Under the pieces are notes generated by a model. The model was not told where the DNA came from and searched no databases. It worked only from the letters and a program-made list of their open reading frames with translations. Shown here in pieces: positions 1 to 9,077 of a stretch of DNA of 64,000 nucleotides. Both the position numbers and the translations under genes were made by a program. How positions within the stretch are numbered: the first letter of the stretch is position 1; every line of letters begins with the position of its first letter. The stretch covers positions 496,001 to 560,000 of the forward strand of contig NZ_CP035042.1 of NCBI RefSeq assembly GCF_009834345.1. Reading direction: 5' to 3'. This DNA is from Billgrantia tianxiuensis. GTDB lineage: Bacteria; Pseudomonadota; Gammaproteobacteria; Pseudomonadales; Halomonadaceae.

Positions 1-69
1 GACCAGATACTCGACGACCCGCAGCACGCCTACACCCAGTTGCTGGTGTCGTCGGTGCTGACACCCTGA
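1..69 (+). CDS. phnK: C-P lyase system ATP-binding protein PhnK, C-terminal end only
   Basis: Only the last 22 codons and the TGA are inside the window. The peptide ends in DPQHAYTQLLVSSVL, the usual C terminus of PhnK, an ABC-type ATPase that associates with the carbon-phosphorus lyase core (PhnGHIJ) in phosphonate breakdown. phnL starts 14 bases later, so the gene belongs to the same operon, whose earlier part lies upstream of the window. The short length limits certainty, but the downstream phnL-M-N-P order supports the call. Confidence 0.85.
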   Translation, partial: DQILDDPQHAYTQLLVSSVLTP

Positions 70-83
70 CCGAGGAGACGACA

Positions 84-833
84 ATGACCCCGATTCTCAC
101 CGTCGAAGGCCTGGGCAAGGGCTTCGTGCTGCACGGCCAGGGCGGGCTCGCGCTCACGGTCATGCGCGATCTCGCGCTCGATCTCCGGCGCGGCGAGTGC
201 CTGGTGCTGGCTGGGCCCAGCGGCATCGGCAAGAGCACGCTGCTGAAGATCCTCTACGGCAACTATCTGGCTGGGGAGGGACGTATTCGGCTGCACTTCA
301 GTGACGGCCCGATGGAGCTCGGCAAGTTGCCGGCCCATGCCTGGCACGCCCTGCGCCGCGACGTGATCGGCTACGTCAGCCAGTTCCTGCGCGTGGTGCC
401 GCGGGTCTCGACCTGCGAAGTGGTGATGGAGCCACTGCTGGCACGCGGAGCCGATGCCGTCGAGAGCAGGTATCGCGCCGAGACGCTGCTGGCCCGGCTC
501 AACCTCCCCGAGCGGCTGTGGTCGCTGCCGCCCGGGACTTTCTCCGGAGGCGAGCAGCAGCGCGTCAACATTGCCCGCGGCTTTATCGGCGAGCATCCCT
601 TGCTGCTGCTCGACGAACCCACGGCCTCACTGGATGCCGCCAACCGCGCGGTGGTGATCGAGCTGATTCGCGAGGCCAAGGCTCGCGGTGCCGCCATGCT
701 CGGCATCTTTCACGACGAGGACGTACGCGAGCGCGTGGCCGATCGCCTGCTGCCGCTCGAGAACTACATGGACGACCCGAGCCGTGCGCGGATCGATGCC
801 AGCCAGCTTCTCCAGGAGAACGACCATGCGTGA
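84..833 (+). CDS. phnL: Phosphonate C-P lyase system protein PhnL (ABC-type ATPase)
   Basis: A 249-residue ABC ATPase of the C-P lyase pathway. Visible motifs are Walker A GPSGIGKST (residues 44-52), the signature SGGEQQR (154-160) and Walker B LLLLDEP (173-179). PhnL works with PhnI, G and H when the phosphonate is attached to ATP to form the ribose 1-methylphosphonate triphosphate intermediate. No membrane segment is present, in keeping with a cytosolic subunit rather than a transporter. An AGGAGA-type ribosome binding site lies just upstream of the ATG. Its stop overlaps the phnM start by 8 bases, so expression is probably translationally coupled. Confidence 0.95.
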   Translation: MTPILTVEGLGKGFVLHGQGGLALTVMRDLALDLRRGECLVLAGPSGIGKSTLLKILYGNYLAGEGRIRLHFSDGPMELGKLPAHAWHALRRDVIGYVSQFLRVVPRVSTCEVVMEPLLARGADAVESRYRAETLLARLNLPERLWSLPPGTFSGGEQQRVNIARGFIGEHPLLLLDEPTASLDAANRAVVIELIREAKARGAAMLGIFHDEDVRERVADRLLPLENYMDDPSRARIDASQLLQENDHA

Positions 834-1968
834 ACAGATCCTCAGCAACGCTCGGCTGGTACTCGACGACGAGGTCGTGACGGGCAGTCTGGTGATACGC
901 GACGGACGCATCGCCGGGCTCGATATCGCCCCGAGCCGGCATCCGGCGGCGATCGACTGCGACGGCGACTATCTGCTGCCGGGGCTGGTCGAGCTGCATA
1001 CCGACAACATGGAGAAGTATTTTCAGCCGCGCCCCAAGGTGGCCTGGCCGGCGCGCCAGGCGGCGCTGGCCCACGACGCCCAGATGGCGGCGAGCGGCAT
1101 CACCACGGTATTCGATGCCGTGGCCATCGGCGACGTCAACAAGCAGAGCATGCGCCACCAGGCGCTCGCCGAGATGTGCCGGGCGATCGACGATATCGTC
1201 GACGGTGGGCTGGCGCGGGTCGATCACCGTCTGCACTTGCGCTGTGAGGTCAGCCAGGCCGAAACGCTGGAGCGCTTCCGCGAACTCGCCGATCTGCCGC
1301 GGCTGGGCCTGGTGTCGCTGATGGACCATACCCCCGGGCAGCGCCAGTTCGTTTCCTTCGAGGCTTACAGCACCTATTACCAGGGCAAGTACGGGCTGAG
1401 CGACAGCGAGCTGGAGACCTTCGTCACCCAGCAGCGTGCCAGCAGTGCCCGCTACAGCGCCCAGCATCGACGCGCCATTGCTGCCGAGTGCCATTCTCGC
1501 GGCCTGGCGCTGGCCAGCCATGACGACGCCACCCTGGAGCACGTCGCCGAGAGCCGCGAATACGGCACCCGGGTCGCCGAATTTCCGACAACCCTGGAGG
1601 CGGCCGAGGCCTCGCACCGCGCCGGCATGGCCGTCATGATGGGCGCGCCCAACGTGGTGCGCGGCGGTTCGCACTCCGGCAACATTGCCGCAGCCGACCT
1701 GGTAGCGCGTGGCGTGCTGGACGTGCTCTCTTCCGACTATTACCCCGCGGCGCTGCTCGATGCCGTGTTCCGCATCGCGCGAATGGAGGGCGGCTATTCA
1801 CTCCCCCGTGCGGTGGCCACCGCTTCGCGGATACCGGCCGAGGCCGTGGGCCTGACCGACCGTGGGCGGCTCGCCGCGGGAGCGCGTGCGGACCTGATCC
1901 GGGCCAGGCTGTGCGACGATCACCCTCTGGTCGAGCGAGTCTGGTCGGCTGGCCGGCAGGTGCACTGA
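826..1968 (+). CDS. phnM: RPnTP hydrolase PhnM (amidohydrolase family)
   Basis: A 380-residue amidohydrolase-family enzyme that removes pyrophosphate from ribose 1-methylphosphonate 5-triphosphate in phosphonate catabolism. The metal-binding HTDN motif is at residues 58-61, followed by a central SHDDAT stretch and a late SSDYYPAALLDA segment typical of PhnM. I chose the ATG at 826, inside the end of phnL and preceded by AGGAGAA, over the longer open frame from 688: it gives the usual family length (about 378) and the expected N terminus. The stop overlaps the phnN ATG (TGATG). Confidence 0.95.
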   Translation: MREQILSNARLVLDDEVVTGSLVIRDGRIAGLDIAPSRHPAAIDCDGDYLLPGLVELHTDNMEKYFQPRPKVAWPARQAALAHDAQMAASGITTVFDAVAIGDVNKQSMRHQALAEMCRAIDDIVDGGLARVDHRLHLRCEVSQAETLERFRELADLPRLGLVSLMDHTPGQRQFVSFEAYSTYYQGKYGLSDSELETFVTQQRASSARYSAQHRRAIAAECHSRGLALASHDDATLEHVAESREYGTRVAEFPTTLEAAEASHRAGMAVMMGAPNVVRGGSHSGNIAAADLVARGVLDVLSSDYYPAALLDAVFRIARMEGGYSLPRAVATASRIPAEAVGLTDRGRLAAGARADLIRARLCDDHPLVERVWSAGRQVH

Positions 1969-2528
1969 TGGCCGGCCTTGGCGAGGCGGGACGACTGGTT
2001 TACGTGATGGGGGCCAGTGGGGTGGGCAAGGACAGCCTGCTGCGTGCTGCCCGGCGCCGTCATCCGCAGTGGCCGGTGGCTCATCGCTACATCACCCGGA
2101 AGAGCGAGGCTAGTGAGGACTGCGTGAGCCTCAGCCGAGAAGAATTCACTTGGCGCCGCCAGGCGGGCCTGTTCTGCCTCGACTGGCAGGCACATGGCCT
2201 GGATTATGCCTTGGGCATCGAGGTGGAAGCCTGGCTCGAACGGGGCATGACGGTGCTGGTGAACGGCAGCCGCCATGCGCTGGCAAGGGCCGAGGCGCGT
2301 TTCAGCCGGCAACTGCGCCCGGTGCTAGTCTCTGCGCGCCCCGAGGTGCTCTACGAGCGGTTGATGTCCCGCGGTCGCGAGAACTCCACCGAGATCGAGG
2401 CGCGGCTGGCCCGCCATCGTCGTCTGGACCAGGCCTGCCTCGGGGTGCATCGGCTCGACAACAGCGGGGCCTTGGCGACCACCGTGGCGGCGCTCGATGC
2501 CTGGCTGACCGAGGAGTGCATGTCATGA
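1968..2528 (+). CDS. phnN: Ribose 1,5-bisphosphokinase PhnN
   Basis: A 186-residue guanylate-kinase-like P-loop protein that phosphorylates ribose 1,5-bisphosphate to PRPP, returning the ribose of the C-P lyase pathway to nucleotide synthesis. The P-loop GASGVGKDS lies near the N terminus (about residues 15-23). The start at 1968 overlaps the phnM stop and gives the normal family length; the open frame extends further upstream but only through phnM. The stop overlaps the next ATG (ATGA), again suggesting translational coupling. Confidence 0.94.
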   Translation: MAGLGEAGRLVYVMGASGVGKDSLLRAARRRHPQWPVAHRYITRKSEASEDCVSLSREEFTWRRQAGLFCLDWQAHGLDYALGIEVEAWLERGMTVLVNGSRHALARAEARFSRQLRPVLVSARPEVLYERLMSRGRENSTEIEARLARHRRLDQACLGVHRLDNSGALATTVAALDAWLTEECMS

Positions 2529-3304
2529 GGCTGCGCTTCGTCGGCACAGGCGACAGTGCCCAGGTGCCGCGCTTCGGTTGTGATTGCGCGGCGTGCGAGC
2601 GCGCCCGGGTGTTGAGCTGCCACCGACGCGGGCCCTGTTGCGCCGAGGTGAGGGTGGATGGCCACCGCTACCTGCTCGATGCCGGCCGCATGGACCTGGC
2701 GGAAAGCTGTGAGCGCGAGCGTCCGGCGGCGATCTTGCTGACTCACTACCATGCCGACCATGTCCAGGGGCTCTTTCACCTGCGCTGGGGTACCGGCGAG
2801 CCGATCCCCGTCTACGGGCCCAAGGATGCCCACGGCTGTGCCGATCTCTTCAAGCATTCCGGCGTGTTGGATTTCCAGCCCGGGCTCAAGCCGTTCCGGC
2901 CGCTGCGCCTGGTCGGGTGCGAGGTGATTCCGGTACCGCTCACCCACAGCAAGCCGACACTGGGGTTCTGCCTGGATGACGGCGGTACGCGTCTGGCCTA
3001 TCTCACCGATACCTGCGGCCTGCCGGTCGAGACCGATCGCTTTCTGCGAGACTGGCGGCCCGATGTGGTCGTGCTCGACGCCACGTATCCGGGTAGCCAT
3101 GCGGAGCCGCGTAACCACAACACGGTACCCATGGCGTTGGAGATCCTCGAGCGACTGGCCCCGCGCCAGGCGTGGCTGACGCACCTGGGACATGAGGTGG
3201 ATGCCGAGCTAATGAGCGTGACCCTGGCATTGCCACCCAATGTGGCACTAGCCCAGGATGGCCTCGAGGCCGATCTTTGCGCAGCCCAGGCATGGACTGC
3301 CTAG
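2525..3304 (+). CDS. phnP: Phosphoribosyl 1,2-cyclic phosphate phosphodiesterase PhnP
   Basis: A 259-residue metallo-beta-lactamase-fold phosphodiesterase that opens the cyclic ribose phosphate left after C-P bond cleavage. The metal motif HYHADH sits at residues 74-79, and an N-terminal zinc site is suggested by FGCDCAAC (Cys19, 21, 24). The true start is the ATG at 2525 overlapping the phnN stop; the open frame runs far upstream but there it is only a shadow of phnN. This is the last phn gene. No phnO-like acetyltransferase is present between N and P. Confidence 0.94.
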   Translation: MRLRFVGTGDSAQVPRFGCDCAACERARVLSCHRRGPCCAEVRVDGHRYLLDAGRMDLAESCERERPAAILLTHYHADHVQGLFHLRWGTGEPIPVYGPKDAHGCADLFKHSGVLDFQPGLKPFRPLRLVGCEVIPVPLTHSKPTLGFCLDDGGTRLAYLTDTCGLPVETDRFLRDWRPDVVVLDATYPGSHAEPRNHNTVPMALEILERLAPRQAWLTHLGHEVDAELMSVTLALPPNVALAQDGLEADLCAAQAWTA

Positions 3305-3450
3305 GTTTGAGTTTGGCTTGTTGGACAGGCAAGCCGAGCTTGGCAAAGAGCCGTAACCGAGGAACCAAACTCCCTTACCTGCTGCTTGCCGGGCCTGCAC
3401 TATGGTGAGGTCAGGACATTCGCTTACGCGGACAGACAGGGAGAGAGTCA

Positions 3451-4620
3451 ATGAAAGCGCTGTGTTGGCACGGCAAGAACGACATTCGCTACGAAACGGT
3501 TCCCGACCCTCGCATCGAGGATCCCCGTGACGCCATCATCAACGTGAGCAGCTGCGCCATCTGCGGCTCCGACCTTCATCTCTTTCACCACTTCATTCCG
3601 GCCATGGAGTCGGGCGACGTGGTGGGGCACGAGTTCATGGGCGAGGTGATGGAAGTCGGCGCCGAGACCCGCGACCTCAAGGTTGGCGACCGCGTCGTGG
3701 TGCCCTTCACCATCACCTGCGGCGATTGCGAGCAGTGTCGGCGCGGCAATTTTTCCCTCTGCGAGCGCTCCAACCGTAACAAGGCGCTGGCCGACAAGGT
3801 TTTCGGACATGCCGGCGCCGGCTTGTTCGGCTACTCGCATCTCACCGGCGGCTATGCCGGCGGTCAGGCGGAATACGTGCGCGTACCCTTCGCCGACAAC
3901 ACCCACGTCAAGGTACCCGACAGCCTAACCGACGAGCAGGTACTGTTCCTCGGCGACATCTTCCCCACCGGCTGGCAGGCCGCGGTGCAATGCGACATCG
4001 AGCCCACCGACACCGTGGCCGTATGGGGCGCCGGCCCGGTCGGCCAGTTCTGCGTGCGTAGCGCCGTACTACTGGGGGCAGAGCAGGTCGTGGTGATCGA
4101 CAACGTGCCGGAGCGCTTGGCCATGGCCGAGGCCGGCGGGGCAATCACGATCAACTTCGATGAAGAGAGCGTGCTCGCCCGCCTGCAGGAGTTGACCCAC
4201 GGCAAGGGGCCGGAGAAGTGCATCGATGCGGTGGGGCTGGAGTCCCACGTGCCGCGCTCCCTCGACTCGATCTACGACCGCTTCAAGCAGGCGATGATGC
4301 TGGAGAACGACCGCGCCCACGTGCTGCGTGAGATGATCTACGTCTGTCGCCCGGGGGGCATTCTGTCGATTCCCGGCGTCTATGGCGGTCTGATCGACAA
4401 GGTGCCCATGGGGCCGTTGATGAACAAGGGCCTGACCGTGCGCACCGGGCAGACCCACGTCAAGCGCTGGACCGACGAGCTGCTTAGCCTGATCGACGAG
4501 GGGCAGATCGACCCCTCCTTCGTGGTCACCCATAGTGCCGGGCTCGAGCAGGGGCCGGACATGTACAACACCTTCCGCGACAAGCAGGACGGCTGCGTGA
4601 AGGTGGTGCTCAAGCCCTGA
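3451..4620 (+). CDS. Zinc-dependent alcohol dehydrogenase (formaldehyde dehydrogenase-like)
   Basis: A 389-residue medium-chain dehydrogenase. Catalytic zinc ligands are seen as Cys38 in CAICGSDLH and the GHE motif (His60, Glu61); structural zinc ligands are Cys90, 93, 96 and 104. The nucleotide-binding WGAGPVGQF motif lies mid-protein. The length and motif order match the FDH-like branch of the MDR family, NAD(P)-dependent enzymes of alcohol or aldehyde oxidation; the natural substrate cannot be told from sequence. A GGGAGAGAG ribosome binding site precedes the ATG. It is probably transcribed with the small membrane protein that follows 35 bases later, and is separate from the phn operon. 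Confidence 0.85.
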   Translation: MKALCWHGKNDIRYETVPDPRIEDPRDAIINVSSCAICGSDLHLFHHFIPAMESGDVVGHEFMGEVMEVGAETRDLKVGDRVVVPFTITCGDCEQCRRGNFSLCERSNRNKALADKVFGHAGAGLFGYSHLTGGYAGGQAEYVRVPFADNTHVKVPDSLTDEQVLFLGDIFPTGWQAAVQCDIEPTDTVAVWGAGPVGQFCVRSAVLLGAEQVVVIDNVPERLAMAEAGGAITINFDEESVLARLQELTHGKGPEKCIDAVGLESHVPRSLDSIYDRFKQAMMLENDRAHVLREMIYVCRPGGILSIPGVYGGLIDKVPMGPLMNKGLTVRTGQTHVKRWTDELLSLIDEGQIDPSFVVTHSAGLEQGPDMYNTFRDKQDGCVKVVLKP

Positions 4621-4655
4621 TCGGCGGGTAGCAGGCAAATGACAAGGAGGTGAGC

Positions 4656-5255
4656 ATGAACATCGATCGTCGCCATTCACTAAAGCCCAGTGACCGGCTG
4701 GCACGGGGGCTCGGCTGGCTCGGCATCGGGTTGGGGCTGTATCAACTGCTGGCGCCGCGCAGCGTGACCCGTGCGCTCGGGGTCGAAGGGGCCGAAGCCT
4801 TGGTGCGTACCTGCGGAGCGCGTGGTGTCGCGACCGGTTTTGGCGCGCTCACGGTCAATCCCAAACCCGCACTATGGGCGCGTAGTGCCGGCGATATCCT
4901 GGATCTGGCGGCCCTGCTGGCCTTGCTCGCCGATCGCGATCATCCCAGGCGGGGCAGCGTCAAGCTGGCCTTGGTCGGAGTGGGGGCATGTACCGCAGTG
5001 AGCCTATATTGCGCCCAGGATCAAACCCGGCGTCACGCTTATCAGGCTGGGCGTACACCCGACTACAGCACACGCAGCGGCTTCCCCCAGGGCGTGGAGC
5101 GTGCCCGTGGAGCCGCGGCGCGCAGTGGTGGGCTGCCTTCACGTCCCGCTGCCCTGCCGTCACCGGCGCGTTCGCCGGGGCCGCGGCTGCAGTCAACGGC
5201 ATCCTATCGCCGCGATACCAGCGGCTACGCCAAGGGCAGCGATTACGACTACTGA
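4656..5255 (+). CDS. Small membrane protein with long disordered C-terminal tail
   Basis: A 199-residue protein of unknown function. The N-terminal half has three hydrophobic stretches (around residues 18-33, 55-65 and 78-112) and resembles the membrane part found in cyclase/dehydrase-type (SRPBCC) proteins next to zinc dehydrogenases, but no START-like domain follows. The C-terminal 75 residues are rich in Arg, Ser, Pro, Gly and Tyr and look unstructured, ending in a Gly/Asp/Tyr patch. I chose ATG 4656 over the GTG at 4650 because AAGGAGG (4644-4650) then sits 5 bases upstream. It follows the dehydrogenase closely and is likely in its operon. Confidence 0.7.
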   Translation: MNIDRRHSLKPSDRLARGLGWLGIGLGLYQLLAPRSVTRALGVEGAEALVRTCGARGVATGFGALTVNPKPALWARSAGDILDLAALLALLADRDHPRRGSVKLALVGVGACTAVSLYCAQDQTRRHAYQAGRTPDYSTRSGFPQGVERARGAAARSGGLPSRPAALPSPARSPGPRLQSTASYRRDTSGYAKGSDYDY

Positions 5256-5294
5256 GCCGCGAGGCGTATCGAAACCAAACATATCGAACGACAA

Positions 5295-5329
5295 GCAGAA
5301 GGCCGAACCGTGCAGGTTCGGCCTTCTGC
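5295..5329. terminator. Probable bidirectional terminator hairpin
   Basis: A perfect 15-bp inverted repeat (GCAGAAGGCCGAACC and its complement) with a 5-base loop sits between two converging genes. No long T run follows on the plus strand. On the minus strand the stem is followed by TTGTCGTT. It can serve both genes. Confidence 0.75.
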
Positions 5330-5357
5330 CGTGAAGGGCGCCAGCGCGGCGGAACAT

Positions 5358-5537
5358 TCAGCCACCGCCTATTCCTTCGATGACGTAGCCGGAGCCGCCG
5401 CACTCGGGACAGGTGCCGTCGCTGATTCGGCCCTCGCCCTTGCACTTCGGGCATACGTTCTCGCCGGTGCCGGGCGTACCGGGAGGTGCTTCGTCGCCCG
5501 GCTGCTCGGGCCGGGTCGCATCGGGTTTGCGTGCCAT
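5358..5537 (-). CDS. Small DnaJ-type zinc-finger protein (59 aa)
   Basis: A short gene read on the minus strand, 59 residues. It contains the two halves of one DnaJ-like zinc centre: CPKCKGEG (residues 29-36) and CPECGGSG (43-50), which follow the CxxCxGxG pattern. The first 25 residues are polar and Pro/Gly-rich. A strong CAAGGAGG ribosome binding site lies 5 bases upstream of the ATG, and a terminator hairpin lies just past the stop, so it is very likely real. It has no J domain and may be a stand-alone zinc-ribbon adaptor; the function is unknown. Confidence 0.8.
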   Translation of the reverse strand: MARKPDATRPEQPGDEAPPGTPGTGENVCPKCKGEGRISDGTCPECGGSGYVIEGIGGG

Positions 5538-5551
5538 ATCTGCCTCCTTGC

Positions 5552-5593
5552 CGATCGTGTGGCCTCGATCGTGTGGCCTCGATTGCGTGGCCT
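5552..5593. repeat. Three tandem 14-bp units (cgatcgtgtggcct)
   Basis: Two identical 14-bp copies and a third with two changes run head to tail just upstream of the zinc-finger gene start (minus strand) and within the dgt upstream region. Function unknown. Confidence 0.85.
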
Positions 5594-5608
5594 CTCTGTG
5601 GGAAGTGA

Positions 5609-5656
5609 CTCTTTGCGGAGAGAGCCCTTTGCAGAGAAAGCCCTTTGCGGAGTACG
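5609..5656. repeat. Three tandem 16-bp units (ccctttgcggag core)
   Basis: Three imperfect 16-bp copies follow the 14-bp repeats after 15 bases. They lie in the 228-bp gap between the divergent zinc-finger gene and dgt, in the place where promoters are expected. Confidence 0.8.
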
Positions 5657-5765
5657 CCCTGACAAGTTAGGCAAGTCCCGTGGCAGGCCACAAGCGAGAC
5701 GGCGACGACGATGATGGTCATGTCACCCATGGCAGTGCCAGAATGAAGGCTTCAGGAGGAAGCCC

Positions 5766-7103
5766 ATGACGCAGATGCATTGGCAGCAATTGCTCGACCC
5801 TTCGCGGCTGCATGGAAAGCCCACCAGCGGGCGTGATGAAATCGGCCGCAGCCCGTTCCACAAGGATCACGACCGTATCGTCTTCTCCGGCTCGTTCCGG
5901 CGGCTGGGTCGCAAGACCCAGGTCCACCCCTTGACCGACAACGACCATATCCACACGCGCCTGACCCACTCGCTGGAGGTGGGCTGCGTGGGGCGCAGCC
6001 TGGGCATGATCGTGGGCGAACTGCTGCGCGAGCGGTTGCCGCAATGGATCACACCCGCTGACCTCGGCGTGATCGTGCAGGCTGCCTGCCTGGGGCACGA
6101 CATTGGCAACCCGCCCTTCGGCCACGCCGGCGAGTACGCCATTCGCGACTGGTTCAAGCGCGCCGAAGCGGAAGGCAGCGGCCTGCTCGAAGGCTTGACC
6201 GAGCATGAGCGGGCCGACCTGCTGACCTACGAGGGTAATGCCCAGGGGTTTCGCATCGTCACCCAGATCGAATACAACCAGTTTCGCGGCGGCATGCGCC
6301 TGACTGCGGCGACCCTGGGCACCCTGCTGAAGTATCCCTGGACGGTGGAGCATGGCGGCAGCGCCGGCAAGTTCGGCTGCTACCAGTCGGAAAAGTCGCT
6401 GCTCGAGGATGTGACTCGCTGCCTGGGCCTGCTGCCGCGCGGGGAGGGGCGTTGGTGCCGGCACCCGTTGGCGTGGCTGGTGGAGGCCGCCGATGACATC
6501 TGCTACGCGTTGTTGGATCTCGAGGATGGCCTGGAAATGGGCATTCTGCGCTTCGACGAGGTCGCCGACGTGCTGTTGCAGATCGCCGGCGATGCGCCGC
6601 CGGACTATCCGCGCATGGCCCGCGACGGCGTCTCCCAGCGGCGGCGTATCGCCGCGCTACGCGGTGCCGCCATGGAGCGAGCCGTCAACGACGTGGGCGC
6701 CGTGTTTGTCGAGCACGAGACGGCGCTGCTCAATGGCACGCTCACCAGCGACCTGCTCGAGCTCTGCCATCCGGATCTGGGCTGGGGCGTGGCGGCAGCC
6801 AAGCAGTTGGCCCGTGAGCGTATCTTCCAGAACGAACGCAAGGCCAAGCTCGAGATCGGTGCCTATACCACCCTGGGCATCCTGCTCGAGGCCTTCATCG
6901 GCGCCGCCCATGAGCTGCACTTCACCGGCCATTCGACGTTCAAGCATCAGCGCGTGCTGGCGCTGATCGGCGAGAACACGCCGCGCCCCTCCTGGTCGCT
7001 CTACGCCAGCTATCGGCGCATGCTCGACTTCATCGGTGGCATGACCGATCACTATGCCGTCGATCTGGCCCAGGAGATGGGCGGGCGGCTGCGCGGCGAC
7101 TGA
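5766..7103 (+). CDS. dgt: Deoxyguanosinetriphosphate triphosphohydrolase (dGTPase)
   Basis: A 445-residue HD-domain protein that hydrolyses dGTP to deoxyguanosine and triphosphate. The N terminus shows the typical [13 protein letters not shown] region, the first metal His in RLTHSLEV and the HD pair in [16 protein letters not shown]. The length is between the E. coli Dgt (about 505) and the shorter type-2 dGTPases. An AGGAGGAAG ribosome binding site stands just before the ATG. The stop codon abuts the 3' end of the RimK-like gene on the other strand with no gap. Confidence 0.93.
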   Translation: MTQMHWQQLLDPSRLHGKPTSGRDEIGRSPFHKDHDRIVFSGSFRRLGRKTQVHPLTDNDHIHTRLTHSLEVGCVGRSLGMIVGELLRERLPQWITPADLGVIVQAACLGHDIGNPPFGHAGEYAIRDWFKRAEAEGSGLLEGLTEHERADLLTYEGNAQGFRIVTQIEYNQFRGGMRLTAATLGTLLKYPWTVEHGGSAGKFGCYQSEKSLLEDVTRCLGLLPRGEGRWCRHPLAWLVEAADDICYALLDLEDGLEMGILRFDEVADVLLQIAGDAPPDYPRMARDGVSQRRRIAALRGAAMERAVNDVGAVFVEHETALLNGTLTSDLLELCHPDLGWGVAAAKQLARERIFQNERKAKLEIGAYTTLGILLEAFIGAAHELHFTGHSTFKHQRVLALIGENTPRPSWSLYASYRRMLDFIGGMTDHYAVDLAQEMGGRLRGD

Positions 7104-7909
7104 TCAGCCCGCCATGGCGAACGGCGGCTGGTCGTCGGGGCCGAGGTTGCCGTCGCGTTCCAGGCAGCGCAGGATGGCGGCGCCGATGCGTTTGCCGCTG
7201 TCGGCGATGCCCTGGTTGCCGAACAACCGGTTGAATTCGAATACCAGGGGGTGGCCGTCCACCATGGCGATGTCGAAGCCGGCATGGTTGATGTGGAAGG
7301 CCTCGGCCAGCTGTCGGGCCAGGGTGACGGCCGCGGGGGAATGTCGCGATGATCGATGCTGCCGCCCTGGCTGACGTTGGAGCGGTAGCCGCCCGGCGGG
7401 GTGATGCGCCAGTAGGCCGCGAGCAGCTCGCCGCCGACCAGCACGATGCGTAGATCGCGATCGATGGGCAGCTGCAGCTGCGCATAGAGCACCGGTTCGG
7501 TGGCCAGGTAGGCCTCGAGGGCCGGGCGCGAGTCGATCAGGTTCACGCCCTCGCCCATGCTGCTCTTGATGCGCTTGGCGATGAACGGATAGCCGAAGCG
7601 CTCCTCGACCCGCTCGATGGCTCGGGGCGAGGCGCCGAGGATCTCGGTGGGAGGTACGTGCTCGGGAAACAGCGCCTGGAAGGCCCGGGTTTGTTCCACC
7701 TTGTCATGGCCGAGCTGATAGCTCGCCAGGCTGGGAAAGATACGCGCCTTGAGACCGTGGATCAGCGTGTTGAGCTGCCAGTATTCGGGGAACAGCAGCC
7801 AGTCGGCGCCACGGATCTCGTCGAGATGATCGTACATGCGCTCGGGCTTGATATAACGCACGCCAGGAATACCCAGGGTGCGAAAGGCATCGAAGGTAAT
7901 CAGTTTCAT
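7104..7909 (-). pseudogene. RimK-like ATP-grasp protein, apparent frameshift
   Basis: An ATP-grasp protein of the RimK/glutathione-synthetase type, about 268 residues once one base is restored. The first frame, from ATG 7909, covers the N-terminal domain and the ATP-binding region (IAKRIKSSMGEGVNLI, then QLPIDRDLRIVLVGGE). It leaves frame at a run of five C on the coding strand (7335-7339). The rest continues in another frame with HINHAGFDIAMVD and FEFNRLFGNQGI, the normal metal-binding end of the fold, and stops at 7104. One extra C gives a full protein. The amino-acid ligase substrate is unknown. Either a sequencing error or a recent inactivation; I favour the former. Confidence 0.75.
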
Positions 7910-8010
7910 GGAGTGGGGAAGCGTGTCGCACAAGCAGGGTGGAAAGCGCGGATTATTGGGCCGCTCGGGCGGTGGCGCAAGAGCCCCGAAAAAATTTTTC
8001 GCGATCTGCT

Positions 8011-8033
8011 GAAAGCCCCGCCAGCCGTGGCTT
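8011..8033 (-). terminator. Weak hairpin downstream of the NERD gene
   Basis: The arms AAAGCC and GGCTTT with a GC-rich centre lie just after the stop of the minus-strand NERD gene. No clear T run follows, so this is tentative. Confidence 0.35.
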
Positions 8034-8051
8034 TGGCGTCAGTGAGACAGG

Positions 8052-8966
8052 TCAGATCGAGGGCTCGTAGAGCGCCGGGTTGCGGTCCAGTTCCGCAGCG
8101 CGCTCGACCAGGGCCTCAATGACCTTGTCGTGCAAGGCGTCGTCGAGTGTGCCCAGATGACGTGCTTGCAACTTGTCGGCAAGCGACTCGCCGCTGACGA
8201 CCATCAGCCCATCAGGCGTTCCGGCACAGGTGATGTCCCAGCCCGGCAGTGCGAGCACGCCCATCACCGGCACCGGCTGGCCGCAGTGTCGCTCGAGCCA
8301 GGCGGCGAGCCAGTGCGAGGCGCGCAGCGTCTTGATCAGCGGGCGGTGCTCGCTCCAGCCGGGGAAGCGCAGGCGTTCGGGCTCGACGGTCACCACGTTG
8401 ATTTCGCGCCCGTCCGCGGTGAACGGCCGCGTCCGGGCGCGTGTCTCAACCACGAACACGCCGTGCGGGGTAATGGCCACATGATCGATGATGTCGCTAT
8501 CGGTGGGAACGTCGTGTAACACGTAATAGGGGTGGGCCTCGGGGCTGACCAGACGCTCCAGCTCCTGGCCCACGGCCAGCTCGCAGGCCAGCCCCAGCTT
8601 GATGCGCCGAATATGCTGGAAGTCGCGAATCAGCAGGAAACAATAGACCAGTACCAGGACCGTGCTCAACGCGCCATAGAGTGCCCACTCGATCCAGTTC
8701 TGGCGGCTGGCGAAGAGCATGCGGCCCATGCCGTAGACCAGCGGGGCCAGGGTGACGATGGGCCCCAGTGCGCCGTTGAGAAACAGCGTGGCAAAGGCAC
8801 GGTCGAGTCGGTTGCGCAGGGCCTGGCCCGGTTCGCGCAGGGGGCGGGCATTGAATGGCGAGCGTACCCGGGCATCATGCAGGTTACGCAAGGCAATGAC
8901 GATGACGGCCATGGCCCCAAGCGGGAACAGGAAAATGAGGGGCAGCAGATATTCCAGCCAGGCCAT
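8052..8966 (-). CDS. NERD-domain membrane protein
   Basis: A 304-residue protein with an N-terminal membrane segment (LPLIFLFPLGAMAVIVIAL) and two more hydrophobic segments before residue 115, then a cytosolic nuclease-related (NERD) domain: YYVLHDVPTDSDIIDHVAITPHGVFVVETRA contains the Asp, Glu and basic residues of that fold. NERD domains are thought to act on DNA or in nucleic-acid signalling, but few have been tested. I prefer the ATG at 8966 over 8972 because AAGGA then lies 8 bases upstream. It is monocistronic, between the RimK-like gene and the divergent sirtuin. Confidence 0.8.
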   Translation of the reverse strand: MAWLEYLLPLIFLFPLGAMAVIVIALRNLHDARVRSPFNARPLREPGQALRNRLDRAFATLFLNGALGPIVTLAPLVYGMGRMLFASRQNWIEWALYGALSTVLVLVYCFLLIRDFQHIRRIKLGLACELAVGQELERLVSPEAHPYYVLHDVPTDSDIIDHVAITPHGVFVVETRARTRPFTADGREINVVTVEPERLRFPGWSEHRPLIKTLRASHWLAAWLERHCGQPVPVMGVLALPGWDITCAGTPDGLMVVSGESLADKLQARHLGTLDDALHDKVIEALVERAAELDRNPALYEPSI

Positions 8967-9077
8967 GGGCATCGTCCTTGCCGGTGAGAGTCACATAAGC
9001 ATTACATTCTAGACAACCTGAGGCGCAAAGGGCCACGTCCCGTGCCAGAGAATGCACCGCAGCATGATGGATAGACG

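Noticed and set aside
5552..5656. CRISPR array
   Set aside because: Repeats are only 14-16 bp and directly adjacent with no spacers; no cas genes in the window.
7986..8000. A CGAAAAAATTTTTCG-like palindrome
   Set aside because: Simple A/T tract symmetry in an intergenic gap; it does not fit a known site and could be chance.
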